DNA of 47,994 bases, from NCBI GenBank assembly GCA_019240405.1, contig JAFAYL010000031.1, positions 1-47,994 on the forward strand. The letters run 5' to 3'. This DNA comes from Acidobacteriaceae bacterium (GTDB lineage: Bacteria > Acidobacteriota > Terriglobia > Bryobacterales > Bryobacteraceae). A program made the translations under genes and the position numbers. This document shows positions 1 through 9,104 of the stretch, piece after piece. Each line of letters begins with the position of its first letter. Positions within the stretch are counted from its first letter, which is position 1. Below the pieces are notes generated by a model that saw only the letters and a list, made by a program, of their open reading frames with translations, did no database searches and had not been told where the DNA came from.

Positions 1-499
1 TTGCTCGCATCTGGTTCAGCGTAAGCTCGCCATGATCGAAACGGCAATCCAGGCCCGAACGCATGGTCAGAAGATCCTCGATCCTGAGGCGCTCCTTGCG
101 CCCGTCCCGGGGAGAGATAGAGCGGTCGGAGAATACTGATAGCACCGATTGCTCAACTCCGGCTAGTCTTCCGTCGCCGATGGCGATGCCAATCAGCGTT
201 GACGTGATGCTTTTCGTCGCCGACGCCATGTCATGTTGCTCTCCTTCTTTGAACGGGAAGAAATAAGCGTCGAGAATCAGGTAGCCGTTGCGCTCGATGA
301 GCAGGCTGTGGATGGGGATATTGCGTCCCCGGATCGTCTTCAATGCGCTCGCCAGTGCCTCCGAATCGAATCCTTGTGCTTCAGGAGGGGACGTACGCCA
401 CGAATGTGTCGGCCAGTAACTCTCCGCGCTGCGCACGCGAATAGTGAGGGCCAGGGCCAGGACGAGCAAGCCTGTTGGCGCCAGAAATAGACGCCTCAC
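1..499 (-). CDS. Serine hydrolase (class C beta-lactamase family), partial
   Basis: This is the N-terminal part of a beta-lactamase-fold serine hydrolase (esterase, penicillin-binding or 6-aminohexanoate-dimer-hydrolase type); the gene runs off the left edge. Translation from a GTG at 499 gives a hydrophobic N-terminus (RRLFLAPTGLLVLALALT), which is a Sec signal or anchor, then a region reading WPTHSWRTSPPEAQGFDSE, typical of the lead-in to this family. The catalytic SxxK is seen as S-A-T-K in 'MASATKSITS', and 'IEDLLTMRSGL' is the conserved helix that follows. A Shine-Dalgarno-like AGGTGAT lies just before the GTG. The substrate cannot be predicted. The second (YxN) and third (KTG-like) motifs lie outside the window, so activity cannot be judged. 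Confidence 0.8.
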   Translation of the reverse strand, partial: MRRLFLAPTGLLVLALALTIRVRSAESYWPTHSWRTSPPEAQGFDSEALASALKTIRGRNIPIHSLLIERNGYLILDAYFFPFKEGEQHDMASATKSITSTLIGIAIGDGRLAGVEQSVLSVFSDRSISPRDGRKERLRIEDLLTMRSGLDCRFDHGELTLNQMRA

Positions 500-1102
500 A
501 TCATCACCTGTAGGGCCGATCCTGTTTCGCCCTGCACCTAAGGGCTTTTGAGTTTTGTAGTTGGTCCAGCCGACGTATCGTAACAATCATAAAGGCCGCT
601 TTTTGGCCATTGCGTCTTAAGAATGGTCCTTTGCGGGACGGAGTGATTAGCACAATGTTGTTCGTCGCATTGGCGCGGTTACCCTATGCTGCTTCCCGAA
701 ATTTCGGTTCCGAAATCACGCAAATTTTTTCGTGTGCGTTCGCGGGCTATTCGCGACTGATAGAACGCGCCCAGCTTAGAGGAATCTCAATGTCGACGTG
801 GATTAGCAAATAGTAGGCCGTCACACATGATCTGAACGTTTCGATGTGGGCTGGCGCAAACGCGCGGATGATCTCCGTATCGACTCTGAAGCGACTCAAA
901 AACAAATCGCAGAGCCACACAAGGCGATTTTGTCGGGAGTTAGGGGCGGCGGGCCCGAAAGTCATCATCGTCCGGTTTGCCGATAAATGTCCCGGAACCG
1001 CTGGATGCGGTACGCAGGTTTTCAACGAATACCTTACACCCTCTGTAAAAGCCTGACCCATTACTGTTCTTATCCGAGGTAGACTTCATGTCTGCATCGC
1101 AT
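500..1102. other. Intergenic stretch, no supported gene
   Basis: About 600 bases between two minus-strand genes. Short open frames exist on both strands, but they overlap each other, have no recognisable protein motifs and no convincing ribosome-binding sites. I see no tRNA, terminator or repeat here. It may hold the promoter of the partial serine hydrolase. Confidence 0.5.
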
Positions 1103-2479
1103 CTACGAGGGGCGGGTTGCAGCGTCAATAGTCCGGGGGGCGATGTTCTGATTTAAATAGAAAAAGTTCGTTGGGTCGTACTTCGTCTTGATCTTCACTA
1201 AGCGATCGTAGTTAGGCCCGTAGGCTGCGCGCACGCGATCGCCGCCCTCCTCGCCGAGATTGTTGACGTAGACTGCGTCTTCCAGGTGAGGCCGCAAGAC
1301 GTCGTACAGCTCACGAGTCCAGGCAAGGTTGGCCTCGCTTGCGGCCAGATCGCTCCATTGCGAGAGAAGTGAGAAGTCGAAGTGGTCGCCGCGATGGGGG
1401 AAGGCTGTCGCCGATGCAGGGACGCGGCCGGCCACACCGTGCATCTGCTGTAAATAAGCGATGGTTAGAGGAGACGGTTTGCGCGACATGCCCTCCACCA
1501 GGATCCCGATGGCATCGCCGGTGAGCGTACGAGCGAAATTAGATTTCCAATAATGCTGCTGGCCCCGCGGGAACGCGGCATCAAGAATCGACTGCAGCGG
1601 GACGTAGTCCATGGGCTGAATGCTATCGAGCATCGGCGTGCCGAAGGATCGGAGCGCCTTGACGGCTTGCTCGCCCTCGCGCAAGTCGCCACAGTAGCAG
1701 ACCACGATCGACACGATGGGCGTTCCATCGGGAAGACACAGCATGGCCAAAGCTGTTGAGAGTTCATCCGGACATGCGGCGGCGAATTCAAGATAGAAGC
1801 GCAGAACCGAGGCCGCCTGAGCATGGGGATAAACTGTCATTCCGGCCAACACAGGTCCGACCGCGTGCAGTTGGTACTTGAAGGAGGTGACTATGCCGAA
1901 GTTACCGCTGCCGCCACGCAGCGCCCAGTACAGGTCTGCATTCTCATCTGCGCTCGCACGCCAGAGCTGGCCATCGGCGGTTGCCACCTGGAAACAGAGA
2001 ACGTTGTCGCAAGCTAAGCCGTACTTGCCGTTCAACCAGCCGATGCCGCCTCCGAGCGTCAGGCCCGAGATTCCGGTATCAGAGACGATTCCGAGCGTGG
2101 TGGCGAGACCGTGCGCTTGCGTCTCGCGATCGAACTCGCCGAGGCGTAGACCCGGCTGAGCGCGTGCGACCCGCTTGACGGGATCCACATCGATGCCTTT
2201 CATTTCAGAAACATCAATCACCAGACCGCCATCGCAGACCGCTTTCCCGGCGACGCTATGTCCACCGCCGCGGACGGAAACCTCGAGATCGTGCTCGCGA
2301 GCGAAGTGGATGCACGTGACAACATCAGCCGCCACGGCACAGCAGGCGATCATCGCCGGGCGGCGGTCGATCATCCTGTTATAGACTGTGCGGGTTTGGT
2401 CATAATCGGCATCTCCCGGCAAAACCAATTCGCCTCGGAACTCTTCTTTAAAACGACTGATGGCGGCGGGTGAGATCAT
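1103..2479 (-). CDS. FAD-binding oxidoreductase, berberine-bridge-enzyme (BBE) type
   Basis: A 458-residue flavoprotein of the PCMH/FAD_binding_4 fold with a C-terminal BBE segment. Visible motifs are RGGGHSVAG near residues 70-78 (His74 is the expected 8-alpha-histidyl FAD attachment site), LGGGIGW near 142-148, ALRGGSGNFGIVTSF near 186-200, and the BBE tail YDPTNFFYLNQNI. The Cys that makes the second FAD bond in bicovalent BBE enzymes (G-x-C before the Gly-rich loop) is replaced, since the sequence reads LGIVSDTG, so single covalent attachment is expected. Such enzymes oxidise sugars, alcohols or aromatic side chains using O2; the substrate here is unknown. No signal peptide is seen, so it is probably cytoplasmic. 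It appears to be a single-gene unit. Confidence 0.9.
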   Translation of the reverse strand: MISPAAISRFKEEFRGELVLPGDADYDQTRTVYNRMIDRRPAMIACCAVAADVVTCIHFAREHDLEVSVRGGGHSVAGKAVCDGGLVIDVSEMKGIDVDPVKRVARAQPGLRLGEFDRETQAHGLATTLGIVSDTGISGLTLGGGIGWLNGKYGLACDNVLCFQVATADGQLWRASADENADLYWALRGGSGNFGIVTSFKYQLHAVGPVLAGMTVYPHAQAASVLRFYLEFAAACPDELSTALAMLCLPDGTPIVSIVVCYCGDLREGEQAVKALRSFGTPMLDSIQPMDYVPLQSILDAAFPRGQQHYWKSNFARTLTGDAIGILVEGMSRKPSPLTIAYLQQMHGVAGRVPASATAFPHRGDHFDFSLLSQWSDLAASEANLAWTRELYDVLRPHLEDAVYVNNLGEEGGDRVRAAYGPNYDRLVKIKTKYDPTNFFYLNQNIAPRTIDAATRPS

Positions 2480-2539
2480 GAATTCGCTATATTATCAACG
2501 TGGCCCGGCAGGAGACCGTGGCCGCGCGTGCCTTGCGCC

Positions 2540-4228
2540 TCACGGCACTACAGTAAAAGTACCCGAGCTTGTGGCCGTGCCGGCTGGGGTAGTGACAGTG
2601 ATCTTTCCGGTTTTGACACCGGTGGGAACCGTGGCCGTAATCTTAGAACTGGAGTTCACGGTGAAGGCGGTTGCCTTGACGCCGCCGAAGGTTACTGCCG
2701 ATGCCTTGGTGAAGCCGCCGCCCGTGATGACGACGGTGTCGCCCGCATCGCCGCTGGTCGGAGTGAAACCGGTAATGCTCGGCACAACGACGAACGCCTG
2801 ATTGCTCTTCAGAATTCCAATCCCGGTCGTAACGCTCACAGCGCCTGCCGTTGCGCCGCTGGGAACCGTGGCGGTGAGGTAGGTGTCGGAATGCACCGTG
2901 AACTTCGCAGAAGCTCCGTTGAAAGAAACCGCCGTTGCGCTGGTAAACCCTTGCCCGAGGATGCCGATTGACGTTCCCACCGTGCCCCATGTGGGCACCA
3001 AACTAACAAACGGCAGCAGCTCAGTGTCCAGGGTGTAGAAGGTGCCCTGACCAAATTTTCCACCGTTGTAGGCCTCTCCATAGAGGTCCCCATTCGTGTG
3101 CTGGAACAAGGTAACTTGCGGATCGGCGCCGGTGGTTTGGTCGAAGTTGTAGATGACTGAGAACGCGCCCGCCGATGTGATTTTGTAAAGCGTTCCGTAA
3201 TTCTTGCTTCCTCCGAGTGTCGTTGCGCCATAGAAGTTGCCGTCCGTCGCCTCGACCAGACCGGCGGTGGGCCGTTTCCCGTCCGTCGTCCCGTTAAAAC
3301 TGTGCAGAACAGTCAATTGGCCGGATGGAGTGAGCTTGAAGATCACGCCATCTCCGTTGGCGTCGCCGCCTTCGGAGGTCGTGCCATAGAAATTACCATC
3401 GCTTGCTTGCACGACCGGAGCCACCGGTGCTGCCCCATCAGTCTTGTCAAATTCGTGGAGGAATGTGACGGTACCGGAGGGTGTCATTTTGAAGACGGTG
3501 CCGCAAGCCTCAGTGTTAGAAGCACCGCAATTGCTCGGCACCTTACCGCCCAGGGTTGTGGTTCCGTAGAAGTTGCCGTCGGCTCCTAAAATGAGGGGAG
3601 CCTGCGGGTTGAAGCCGGCAGCAGTATACACAAATCTATGAAGGATCGTGTACGCGCCGGCCGGCGTGATCCTGTACACCACCCCACTGTTAGTTCCATC
3701 ACCACTGTGAGGGGTCGTGCCGTAATAGTCTCCATCTCTGCCCTCAACCGGAGGCGCCGTGGGAAATGCCCCATCTATGCATGGGGAAGTACATGTAGTA
3801 TCGAAGCTATACAGCGTGGTGAGAGCTCCGCTGGGAGTTACCTTGAACACTGTCCCCCAACTTTTGGTTCCGCCAGCAGAGGTTGTGCCATAGAAGTCGC
3901 CATCTGTCCCGAGCGTGAGGCCACTATGGGGATTGTAGGCTGCTCCGGCTGTGTCATTGAAGCTGTCAATTACTGTGAGCGTGCCCGAAGGTGTGACCTT
4001 GAACACAGTGCCGCAGAAGCTGCAAAGAGTGCCGCCGTAGGGGGTCGTGCTGTATAAGTTGCCGTCGCGCCCCTGCGCCAGAAGGCCCGTATACACCGGG
4101 ACATTCGGATCGCCCGTATGGGCGCCGAAGTTGTAGAGGACGGAATAAGTTTGGGCGTGGGCGATGCTCGCGGTAGCTAAGACGAGCGCCGCGAGTGCAA
4201 CGCCCGAAGATAAGAGTGGTGATTTCAT
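2540..4228 (-). CDS. GloVer-type tandem-repeat protein with two C-terminal IPT/TIG domains
   Basis: A secreted or surface protein of about 562 residues. I chose the ATG at 4228, because it gives a clean signal peptide (MKSPLLSSGVALAALVLATASIAHAQ); the frame stays open a further 42 codons upstream. The body has seven repeats, each with a core like DGNFYGTTxxGG followed by GTVFKxTPSGxLTxLxxF, spaced about 50-60 residues; these probably form beta-propeller-like blades. Two IPT/TIG immunoglobulin-like domains follow at the C-terminus (G-x-I-L-G-Q-G-F-T and V-V-I-T-G-G-G-F-T motifs). No catalytic residues are recognisable. Such 'choice-anchor tandem repeat GloVer' proteins are common and multicopy in Acidobacteriota and have no proven function; adhesion or carbohydrate binding is only a guess. 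Confidence 0.88.
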   Translation of the reverse strand: MKSPLLSSGVALAALVLATASIAHAQTYSVLYNFGAHTGDPNVPVYTGLLAQGRDGNLYSTTPYGGTLCSFCGTVFKVTPSGTLTVIDSFNDTAGAAYNPHSGLTLGTDGDFYGTTSAGGTKSWGTVFKVTPSGALTTLYSFDTTCTSPCIDGAFPTAPPVEGRDGDYYGTTPHSGDGTNSGVVYRITPAGAYTILHRFVYTAAGFNPQAPLILGADGNFYGTTTLGGKVPSNCGASNTEACGTVFKMTPSGTVTFLHEFDKTDGAAPVAPVVQASDGNFYGTTSEGGDANGDGVIFKLTPSGQLTVLHSFNGTTDGKRPTAGLVEATDGNFYGATTLGGSKNYGTLYKITSAGAFSVIYNFDQTTGADPQVTLFQHTNGDLYGEAYNGGKFGQGTFYTLDTELLPFVSLVPTWGTVGTSIGILGQGFTSATAVSFNGASAKFTVHSDTYLTATVPSGATAGAVSVTTGIGILKSNQAFVVVPSITGFTPTSGDAGDTVVITGGGFTKASAVTFGGVKATAFTVNSSSKITATVPTGVKTGKITVTTPAGTATSSGTFTVVP

Positions 4229-4420
4229 TTGTGTCTCGATTCTTTCTATGTAATGCGATGAACTAATACAGCTGTCTGAACGGGTATCTTTGGGGGTCTT
4301 TCCTGGCTCAAGTAAGTGCCGGTTGCTCGCGGCGCGAGGACTCTCGTTCCACATTGCACCCGGCCCGGCAACACCGCAATGAAGCGCAGGTTACCTGAGA
4401 GTCAGTAACATCAGTTGGTT

Positions 4421-4918
4421 TCACTGGGTTTGGGAATCGGATGAGTGCGCCGCCGACCGAGTCATGCAGACATGCCCCTCGTAGCGCAATATGACTTGGC
4501 CTTTGGGAAGATCAACCGCGCCGTAGGCGGAGGTCAGGTTACCCCTGGCATTCTCGAAGCGCCCGGTTCCGCCGATGATCTTTACTCCTTTGATGTAAGT
4601 GGCGGCATACAGGCCCGATACGGGTGTCGGGAATAGCGTTGCATCGGCATTATCGAACAGGATGGTGTCGCCCGCCTCCGTCACCCAATGATGGTGATTG
4701 TGCAAAATGGTGGTCCCGTTTGGCCCCGAAGTGACGCTGAGCACGTGTACCCCAAGTCCGCCCTTGAAGTCACCGGTGGCCGTACCTAGCGTGTCGGTTG
4801 GGTCGACAAAGTTCGTTAAGATTGCCCCGCCCACGGGTTTACAGTGACGCTCTGAAGCACTGTCCTGGGCAAATAGCCACGGAGTGATCATGAGAGTTAG
4901 AACGCAAAGCTTCTGCAT
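4421..4918 (-). CDS. Secreted allene-oxide-cyclase-barrel-like protein
   Basis: A 165-residue protein with a signal peptide (MQKLCVLTLMITPWLFAQ). The ATG at 4918 is chosen because AAAGGAAG lies just upstream and the signal peptide starts there; the open frame extends 20 codons further. The mature part is rich in beta-strand and Gly, with IIGGTGRFENARGNL followed by a short strand ending in Y-E-G-H-V-C. The GGTGRFxxAxGxL signature is typical of the allene-oxide-cyclase-like/dirigent-like barrel seen in many bacterial exported proteins. An HNHHHW segment in the middle could bind metal. Bacterial members have no established reaction, so no function is assigned. Confidence 0.72.
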   Translation of the reverse strand: MQKLCVLTLMITPWLFAQDSASERHCKPVGGAILTNFVDPTDTLGTATGDFKGGLGVHVLSVTSGPNGTTILHNHHHWVTEAGDTILFDNADATLFPTPVSGLYAATYIKGVKIIGGTGRFENARGNLTSAYGAVDLPKGQVILRYEGHVCMTRSAAHSSDSQTQ

Positions 4919-5130
4919 GTTTTTACTTCCTTTCAATTGGCAAACCGCACAACAGCATCTTACGGTCGAATCGATCAACTAAGTTCTTAGTTGTGCATCA
5001 GGCGCAACTTAGGCAGCAACTAGCCTCGACTCTATGGTTTGCGCCGGTCTCTTAGACCGACCCAGCTTCCGTCCAACTTCTGATGCTCGTTTTTTGAGAT
5101 GATATAGCTACGAAAACGGGGGGTACGGGG

Positions 5131-7182
5131 ATTCTTCGGTTTGGCAGCTTCGAGATCGAGCCTCATAGTTACGAGCTGCGGAAAGCCGGAGTACTGCTCA
5201 AAATCCAAGAGCAGCCTCTTAAACTGCTCGTTCTGCTTGCCCAACGGCCCGGTGAGCTCGTCAGCCGGGATGAGATCCGAAACGCGCTCTGGGGAAACGG
5301 CACATACGTCGATTTCGAAGCCAGCATAAACTTCTGCATTAACCAGATACGCGCAGCGCTGGGTGACGATCGTCAGAGCCCGCGTTTCCTTGAAACCGTG
5401 CCGCGCCGCGGATACCGTTTCATCGCACCTGTGGACAAGGTCCCCAAGCCAGCGGTCACTGAAGACGACGCGAATTCCGTTGCGATTGTCGAGTTTAAGA
5501 ATCTCACGGGAGATCCTGAGGCGGCTTGGCTGGGCTCGGCGATCGCGCAGACTGTAACGGTTGACCTGCAGAAGCTCACGGGGCTTCGAGTCCTCAGTGC
5601 TGAGAAGACAGTACTCGCGATCTCGCGATTAGGTGTCGATAGAGTCTCGGAGAAGGAGATTCCGCTACTAAAGGATGCGTTACCGGCGACGTGGATCGTT
5701 TGGGGTGGATACCAGAAGATCGGCGTTCGCATCCGGATCACGGCGCATTTTAGCCGGACCGCAACAGGCGACTCGATGGGCTCGATCAAGGCGGATGGAA
5801 CACTCGAGGATATTTTCTACCTCGAGGATCAGATTGTCGCCGGCTTGCTGGATGTGCTGTCGATCAGTCTCTCTGACGCGGAGAAGCGGAAGATTGAAAA
5901 GCCCGAAACTACCAGTGTTCAGGCGTACGAATACTACGTCAGAGGACGTCAACAGTTAAATCAGTTTGGTAAAGCAAGTCTCGAGAGGGCGAAAGATTTA
6001 TTTGAAAAGGCGATCGCGATCCACCCCCACTACGCTCTCGCCAACTCCGGCCTTGGAAGTGCCTACATGTTCCGCTATATCGCTTCCGTCGATCCGCGGG
6101 AGCTAGAAATTGGCATCGGTCACCTGCAAAAGGCCATAAAGGAGGACCCTGAGCTGGCCGACGCCTACACTTGGCTCACGTATGCGTACGCGCGAAGCAG
6201 GCGCTACAATGATGCGCTCGAGACGGGAAAACGCGCCATCGAGCTTGATCCCCGAAGTTATATGGCTTATTACTTGCTTGGGTGCGTGTACTGCTTCCGT
6301 GCGGCTCTCGAGTACAGGTCCAGTTTGTTTAGCGATGCTATCGCGGAATTCCAGAAAAGCATCGCGGCTGAACCGAATTATCCGTGGAGTCATTTGCACC
6401 TGGGCTGGATGAGCATGCAGCGTGGTCAGTACGCCGCAGCGAAGAAGTATTTCGAAGACGCAATTACCATCCAGGACTCTGCAGCCGCATTGAAAGCGGG
6501 CCCCAGATTTTATGGAGCGCGCACGCTCCGTGCTGTGCTTTCGTTCCGCGAAGGACAGGCATCGCAGGCCGAGGAACTTCATCGCCACTCACTCGCGGAG
6601 CTTGGCCAATCCGATCACGTGTACCGCGAGGTACTTATGGCCATCTCATATTGCGGGCTAGGCGATGTCGCATTCCAAAACGCTCTTTATCAGGAAGCAT
6701 TGCAGCAATTCCGAATGGCAGAAGACTTGCTCTCAAGCCTAACGCATCTGGGCGGGGGACATGTTCTGATTCAAACTCTGCTGAGGCAGTGTCAAGCTTC
6801 CATTGCGCTCGACCGGATCGAAAGCGCGCATAGGTGCCTTGACCGGGCGCGCGACTTGCTGGCGCACAAACAAGGATTCGACTTCGGCTTTATGTGGGAG
6901 GCGTGGGATGCACAAAGCTACTACGATCTCGCGATCTGCCAGGCGCTCTTGGGCAAGTCTGACGACGCACTGACGTTTCTGACAAAAGCGATCGCATGCG
7001 GTTGGCGCGACCACCAGTTCCTAAATACGGACTTACGACTTAGCACACTCCGAGATACGCCGGAATTTCGAGATCTGATCCGAGCGGTTTCGGATGAATC
7101 CTCCACATGGAGCGGCGCGCCACCCTTTGAATTTGAGAGGCAGATCAATTCCCATGTCTCGATTGCTAATGGCATCGAGTGA
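5131..7182 (+). CDS. Winged-helix (OmpR/CadC-type) DNA-binding protein with TolB-like and TPR regions
   Basis: A one-component regulator of a type greatly expanded in Acidobacteriota. A complete Trans_reg_C winged helix is encoded from about 5134 to 5430: RFGSFEIEP, ELRKAG, QPLKLLVLLAQRPGELVSR, LW, then ETVPRRGYRFIAPV. It is followed by a TolB/FlgO-like nucleotide-binding-fold region (VAIVEFKNLTGDPEAAWLG) and then TPRs (for example ALANSGLGSAYMF and AIELDPRSYMAYYLLG) to the end. The start is unresolved. No ATG, GTG or TTG exists in frame between the stop at 5095-5097 and the helix, and the first usual start is the GTG at 5398, which would delete the DNA-binding domain. I give the frame from the ATT at 5131. 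No transmembrane segment was seen. Confidence 0.82.
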   Translation: MLRFGSFEIEPHSYELRKAGVLLKIQEQPLKLLVLLAQRPGELVSRDEIRNALWGNGTYVDFEASINFCINQIRAALGDDRQSPRFLETVPRRGYRFIAPVDKVPKPAVTEDDANSVAIVEFKNLTGDPEAAWLGSAIAQTVTVDLQKLTGLRVLSAEKTVLAISRLGVDRVSEKEIPLLKDALPATWIVWGGYQKIGVRIRITAHFSRTATGDSMGSIKADGTLEDIFYLEDQIVAGLLDVLSISLSDAEKRKIEKPETTSVQAYEYYVRGRQQLNQFGKASLERAKDLFEKAIAIHPHYALANSGLGSAYMFRYIASVDPRELEIGIGHLQKAIKEDPELADAYTWLTYAYARSRRYNDALETGKRAIELDPRSYMAYYLLGCVYCFRAALEYRSSLFSDAIAEFQKSIAAEPNYPWSHLHLGWMSMQRGQYAAAKKYFEDAITIQDSAAALKAGPRFYGARTLRAVLSFREGQASQAEELHRHSLAELGQSDHVYREVLMAISYCGLGDVAFQNALYQEALQQFRMAEDLLSSLTHLGGGHVLIQTLLRQCQASIALDRIESAHRCLDRARDLLAHKQGFDFGFMWEAWDAQSYYDLAICQALLGKSDDALTFLTKAIACGWRDHQFLNTDLRLSTLRDTPEFRDLIRAVSDESSTWSGAPPFEFERQINSHVSIANGIE

Positions 7183-7499
7183 GCACCAGCAGCGTTCCGC
7201 AGCATAACAGACCGATGATGGAGATGCCGCTATGAACAAGGCCCATCTTATCGAGCAACAGCCCTGATTACCCGCCGCTAGTCAGCATGTGTTTACCGAC
7301 TCTGCGCCCTGTGGCCGAAATACCGCGTTACCGGAAATTGGGTCACCTTGCTGGCCCGGCCTTGATAGTTTCCGCATTACCGTCGGATCACGACATTACG
7401 GAACATAGCCGGACGCAAGTCCGTTTGCCGGTACAATCCGGCTTCAGTCTCCGGAGAGCCCGCCGTTCGGACGCGCTCGTGACGACTACATTTCCGGCC
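7183..7499. other. Intergenic stretch between convergent genes, nothing recognised
   Basis: About 317 bases between the 3' ends of the TPR regulator and the DJ-1/PfpI gene. A plus-strand open frame across it has no recognisable motif and runs into the opposite gene. I see no terminator with a T-tract, no RNA gene and no repeat. Confidence 0.45.
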
Positions 7500-8222
7500 T
7501 TACGGCTTCTCTGCGGAGATCAAGGAAATCTCTAAGCGCCGGGCGGCACGTTCGGCTGTCCTCTGTCGCTGCTCCGTGATCGCTTGAACAGCGCGCCGCG
7601 CCTGTTCCAGGACGGCCGGTGGCGCAGTCTTAGGAGTTCCGCTGTTGAACGGAGGTTCCGGCGCGTACTGCATCTGAAGCTGAATAATCTGGGCAGCCTC
7701 GTCACCGCGGAGCGCGGCCGCAACCCGCAGCGCGCCATCAATACCGGCGGTGACGCCCCCAGCGCAAACCAACTTCCCGTCGACCACGAGTCGCTCATCG
7801 CAGGGAATGGCGCCAAAGTACGGCAGAAGATGCAATGCGCTCCAGTGTGTCGTTGCTCTTCGCCCTTTCAGCAAACCAGCCGCGCCGCAAATGAGAGCGC
7901 CGGTGCACACAGAGAACACGTATCGTGCACCCTGGGCCTGCCGCCGCACCCAATCCAGCAGATCGGTGTCTTCCATCAGAGCTTCCTGTCCGAAACCACC
8001 GGGCACATGCAGGAGATCGAGTTGGTGTGCTTCAGCGAGCATGGCATCCGGCACTAACCGTAAGCCCCTTATGTCTCGCATAGGGGTGAGGGTCTTCGCA
8101 AAGATTCGGTGAGTCGAGTTAGGGATACGGGAAAGCACCTCGAACGGTCCCGTCACATCCATTTGATCGAAACCCTCGAACAAAAGAGAGCCGATCTGAA
8201 GTTCGGTTTCCTGTGGAACCAT
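7500..8222 (-). CDS. DJ-1/PfpI family protein, isonitrile hydratase-like
   Basis: A 240-residue class I glutamine amidotransferase-like protein. The nucleophile elbow is clear: VFSVCTGALICGAAGLLKG, with Cys106 followed by Thr, and the later RRATTHW stretch. Asp22 in FEGFDQMDVTGPFEVL corresponds to the aspartate needed in Pseudomonas isonitrile hydratase (InhA), and LLHVPGGFGQEAL supplies the oxyanion loop. In that family the protein hydrates isonitriles to N-formamides, but the same fold forms the sensor half of GlxA/FtrA transcription factors. Here there is no AraC-type DNA-binding domain, so an enzyme is favoured. The last 50 residues (after about 190) are Arg/Ala-rich and probably helical, longer than usual. 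Confidence 0.85.
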   Translation of the reverse strand: MVPQETELQIGSLLFEGFDQMDVTGPFEVLSRIPNSTHRIFAKTLTPMRDIRGLRLVPDAMLAEAHQLDLLHVPGGFGQEALMEDTDLLDWVRRQAQGARYVFSVCTGALICGAAGLLKGRRATTHWSALHLLPYFGAIPCDERLVVDGKLVCAGGVTAGIDGALRVAAALRGDEAAQIIQLQMQYAPEPPFNSGTPKTAPPAVLEQARRAVQAITEQRQRTAERAARRLEISLISAEKP

Positions 8223-8342
8223 GTCCCAAGTATGCGACGCAGGCGCAGCCGGGATCTTTCGTGGGATCGTCAGGCTTCAGCGCTCCCACCCCCATGAAGC
8301 ATGCCCGCTTTCCAGTTGAAACAGGCGACCCAGGTATAGGCA

Positions 8343-9104
8343 TCATGCCACGCTGGCATGACGAACGGGAATGCTTTTGACAACAGCCAGTTCCAGTTCT
8401 TTGACCAGGATGGGAAGTTCGCGATGTCCGTGGACGCGATTCCACCTGGATTCAGCCAAAGTAGTGCGCTGGCAACCCAGCGAAGGTATTGATCGCCGCC
8501 GTGCCAGCGCTTAACGTTGCGATACACCATCTCGACGATGGAAAACGCGGATTCAATGATATTGGTACTGGCCAGACTGGGGCGCAGTTTGCTGGGAACG
8601 CGCAGGCGGTGCACGGTGAGGGTTCCTCCCTGCTTTCCTCCAAGCTGCGGGCCGCGCTGAGGTTCAGATGCATGAGCTGATGCAGCAGCGAGTCGCAGGC
8701 ACGTTGGGCTTCCACGTAATCGCGGGTGGCATAGGCATTGCGCAGCTTGCAGCGGATCGCCATCTGATGTTCTTCACTGAAGTGGTCGACCACGTTGCGG
8801 ATTTTATGCACCTGACAGCGTTGGATCAGAGCGCACGGGCCGGCGGCTGGCAGCAATGAAGTGCTCACTCACGATCGACTTCTCCACGCCGTAACCCTGC
8901 TGCAGTTCGCGCACCACCTCGCTGTAGCGGCGGCTCGTCAAACCGTGCATGATCTTGTGCCAGACCGGGCCCTCCATCAGCGAAGCTTTCCGCAGCATTT
9001 CATAGCAGCCTAGCGGTAACTCGCGTTAGCGTGTATCGCGCACGCGCCGCCGCTGCAACGGCACTTCATTGCCGCTAACCGGGTTCGCGACCAATGTACC
9101 TCGG
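8343..9104 (-). pseudogene. Decayed IS256-family (Mutator-type) transposase
   Basis: Read on the minus strand, pieces of one IS256-type transposase appear in three frames. The N-terminal part (GNEVPLQRRRVRD, then SLMEGPVWHKIMHGLTSRRY and KSIVSEHFIAAS) has an in-frame TAA at 9026-9028. It then jumps near 8840-8855 to another frame at RCQVHKIRNVVDHF, skipping roughly 100 residues that would hold the first two catalytic aspartates of the DDE triad. Further shifts near 8640 (TLTVHRLRVPSKLRPSL, ASTNIIESAFS) and near 8450 (HRELPILVKELE) lead to a stop at 8343. The element cannot make a transposase. I found no intact terminal inverted repeats or target duplication by eye. Confidence 0.88.

Noticed and set aside
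747-1061. Minus-strand open frame of 104 codons in the gap after the serine hydrolase
   Set aside because: It overlaps an equally long plus-strand frame, has no motif and no ribosome-binding site; it looks like chance openness.
5032-5244. Minus-strand open frame opposite the regulator's winged helix
   Set aside because: The plus strand here encodes a clear winged helix, so the minus frame is its shadow.
8270-8614. Small separate gene opposite the DJ-1-like gene flank
   Set aside because: It is the C-terminal piece of the IS256 transposase (TNIIESAFS motif), continued in another frame.
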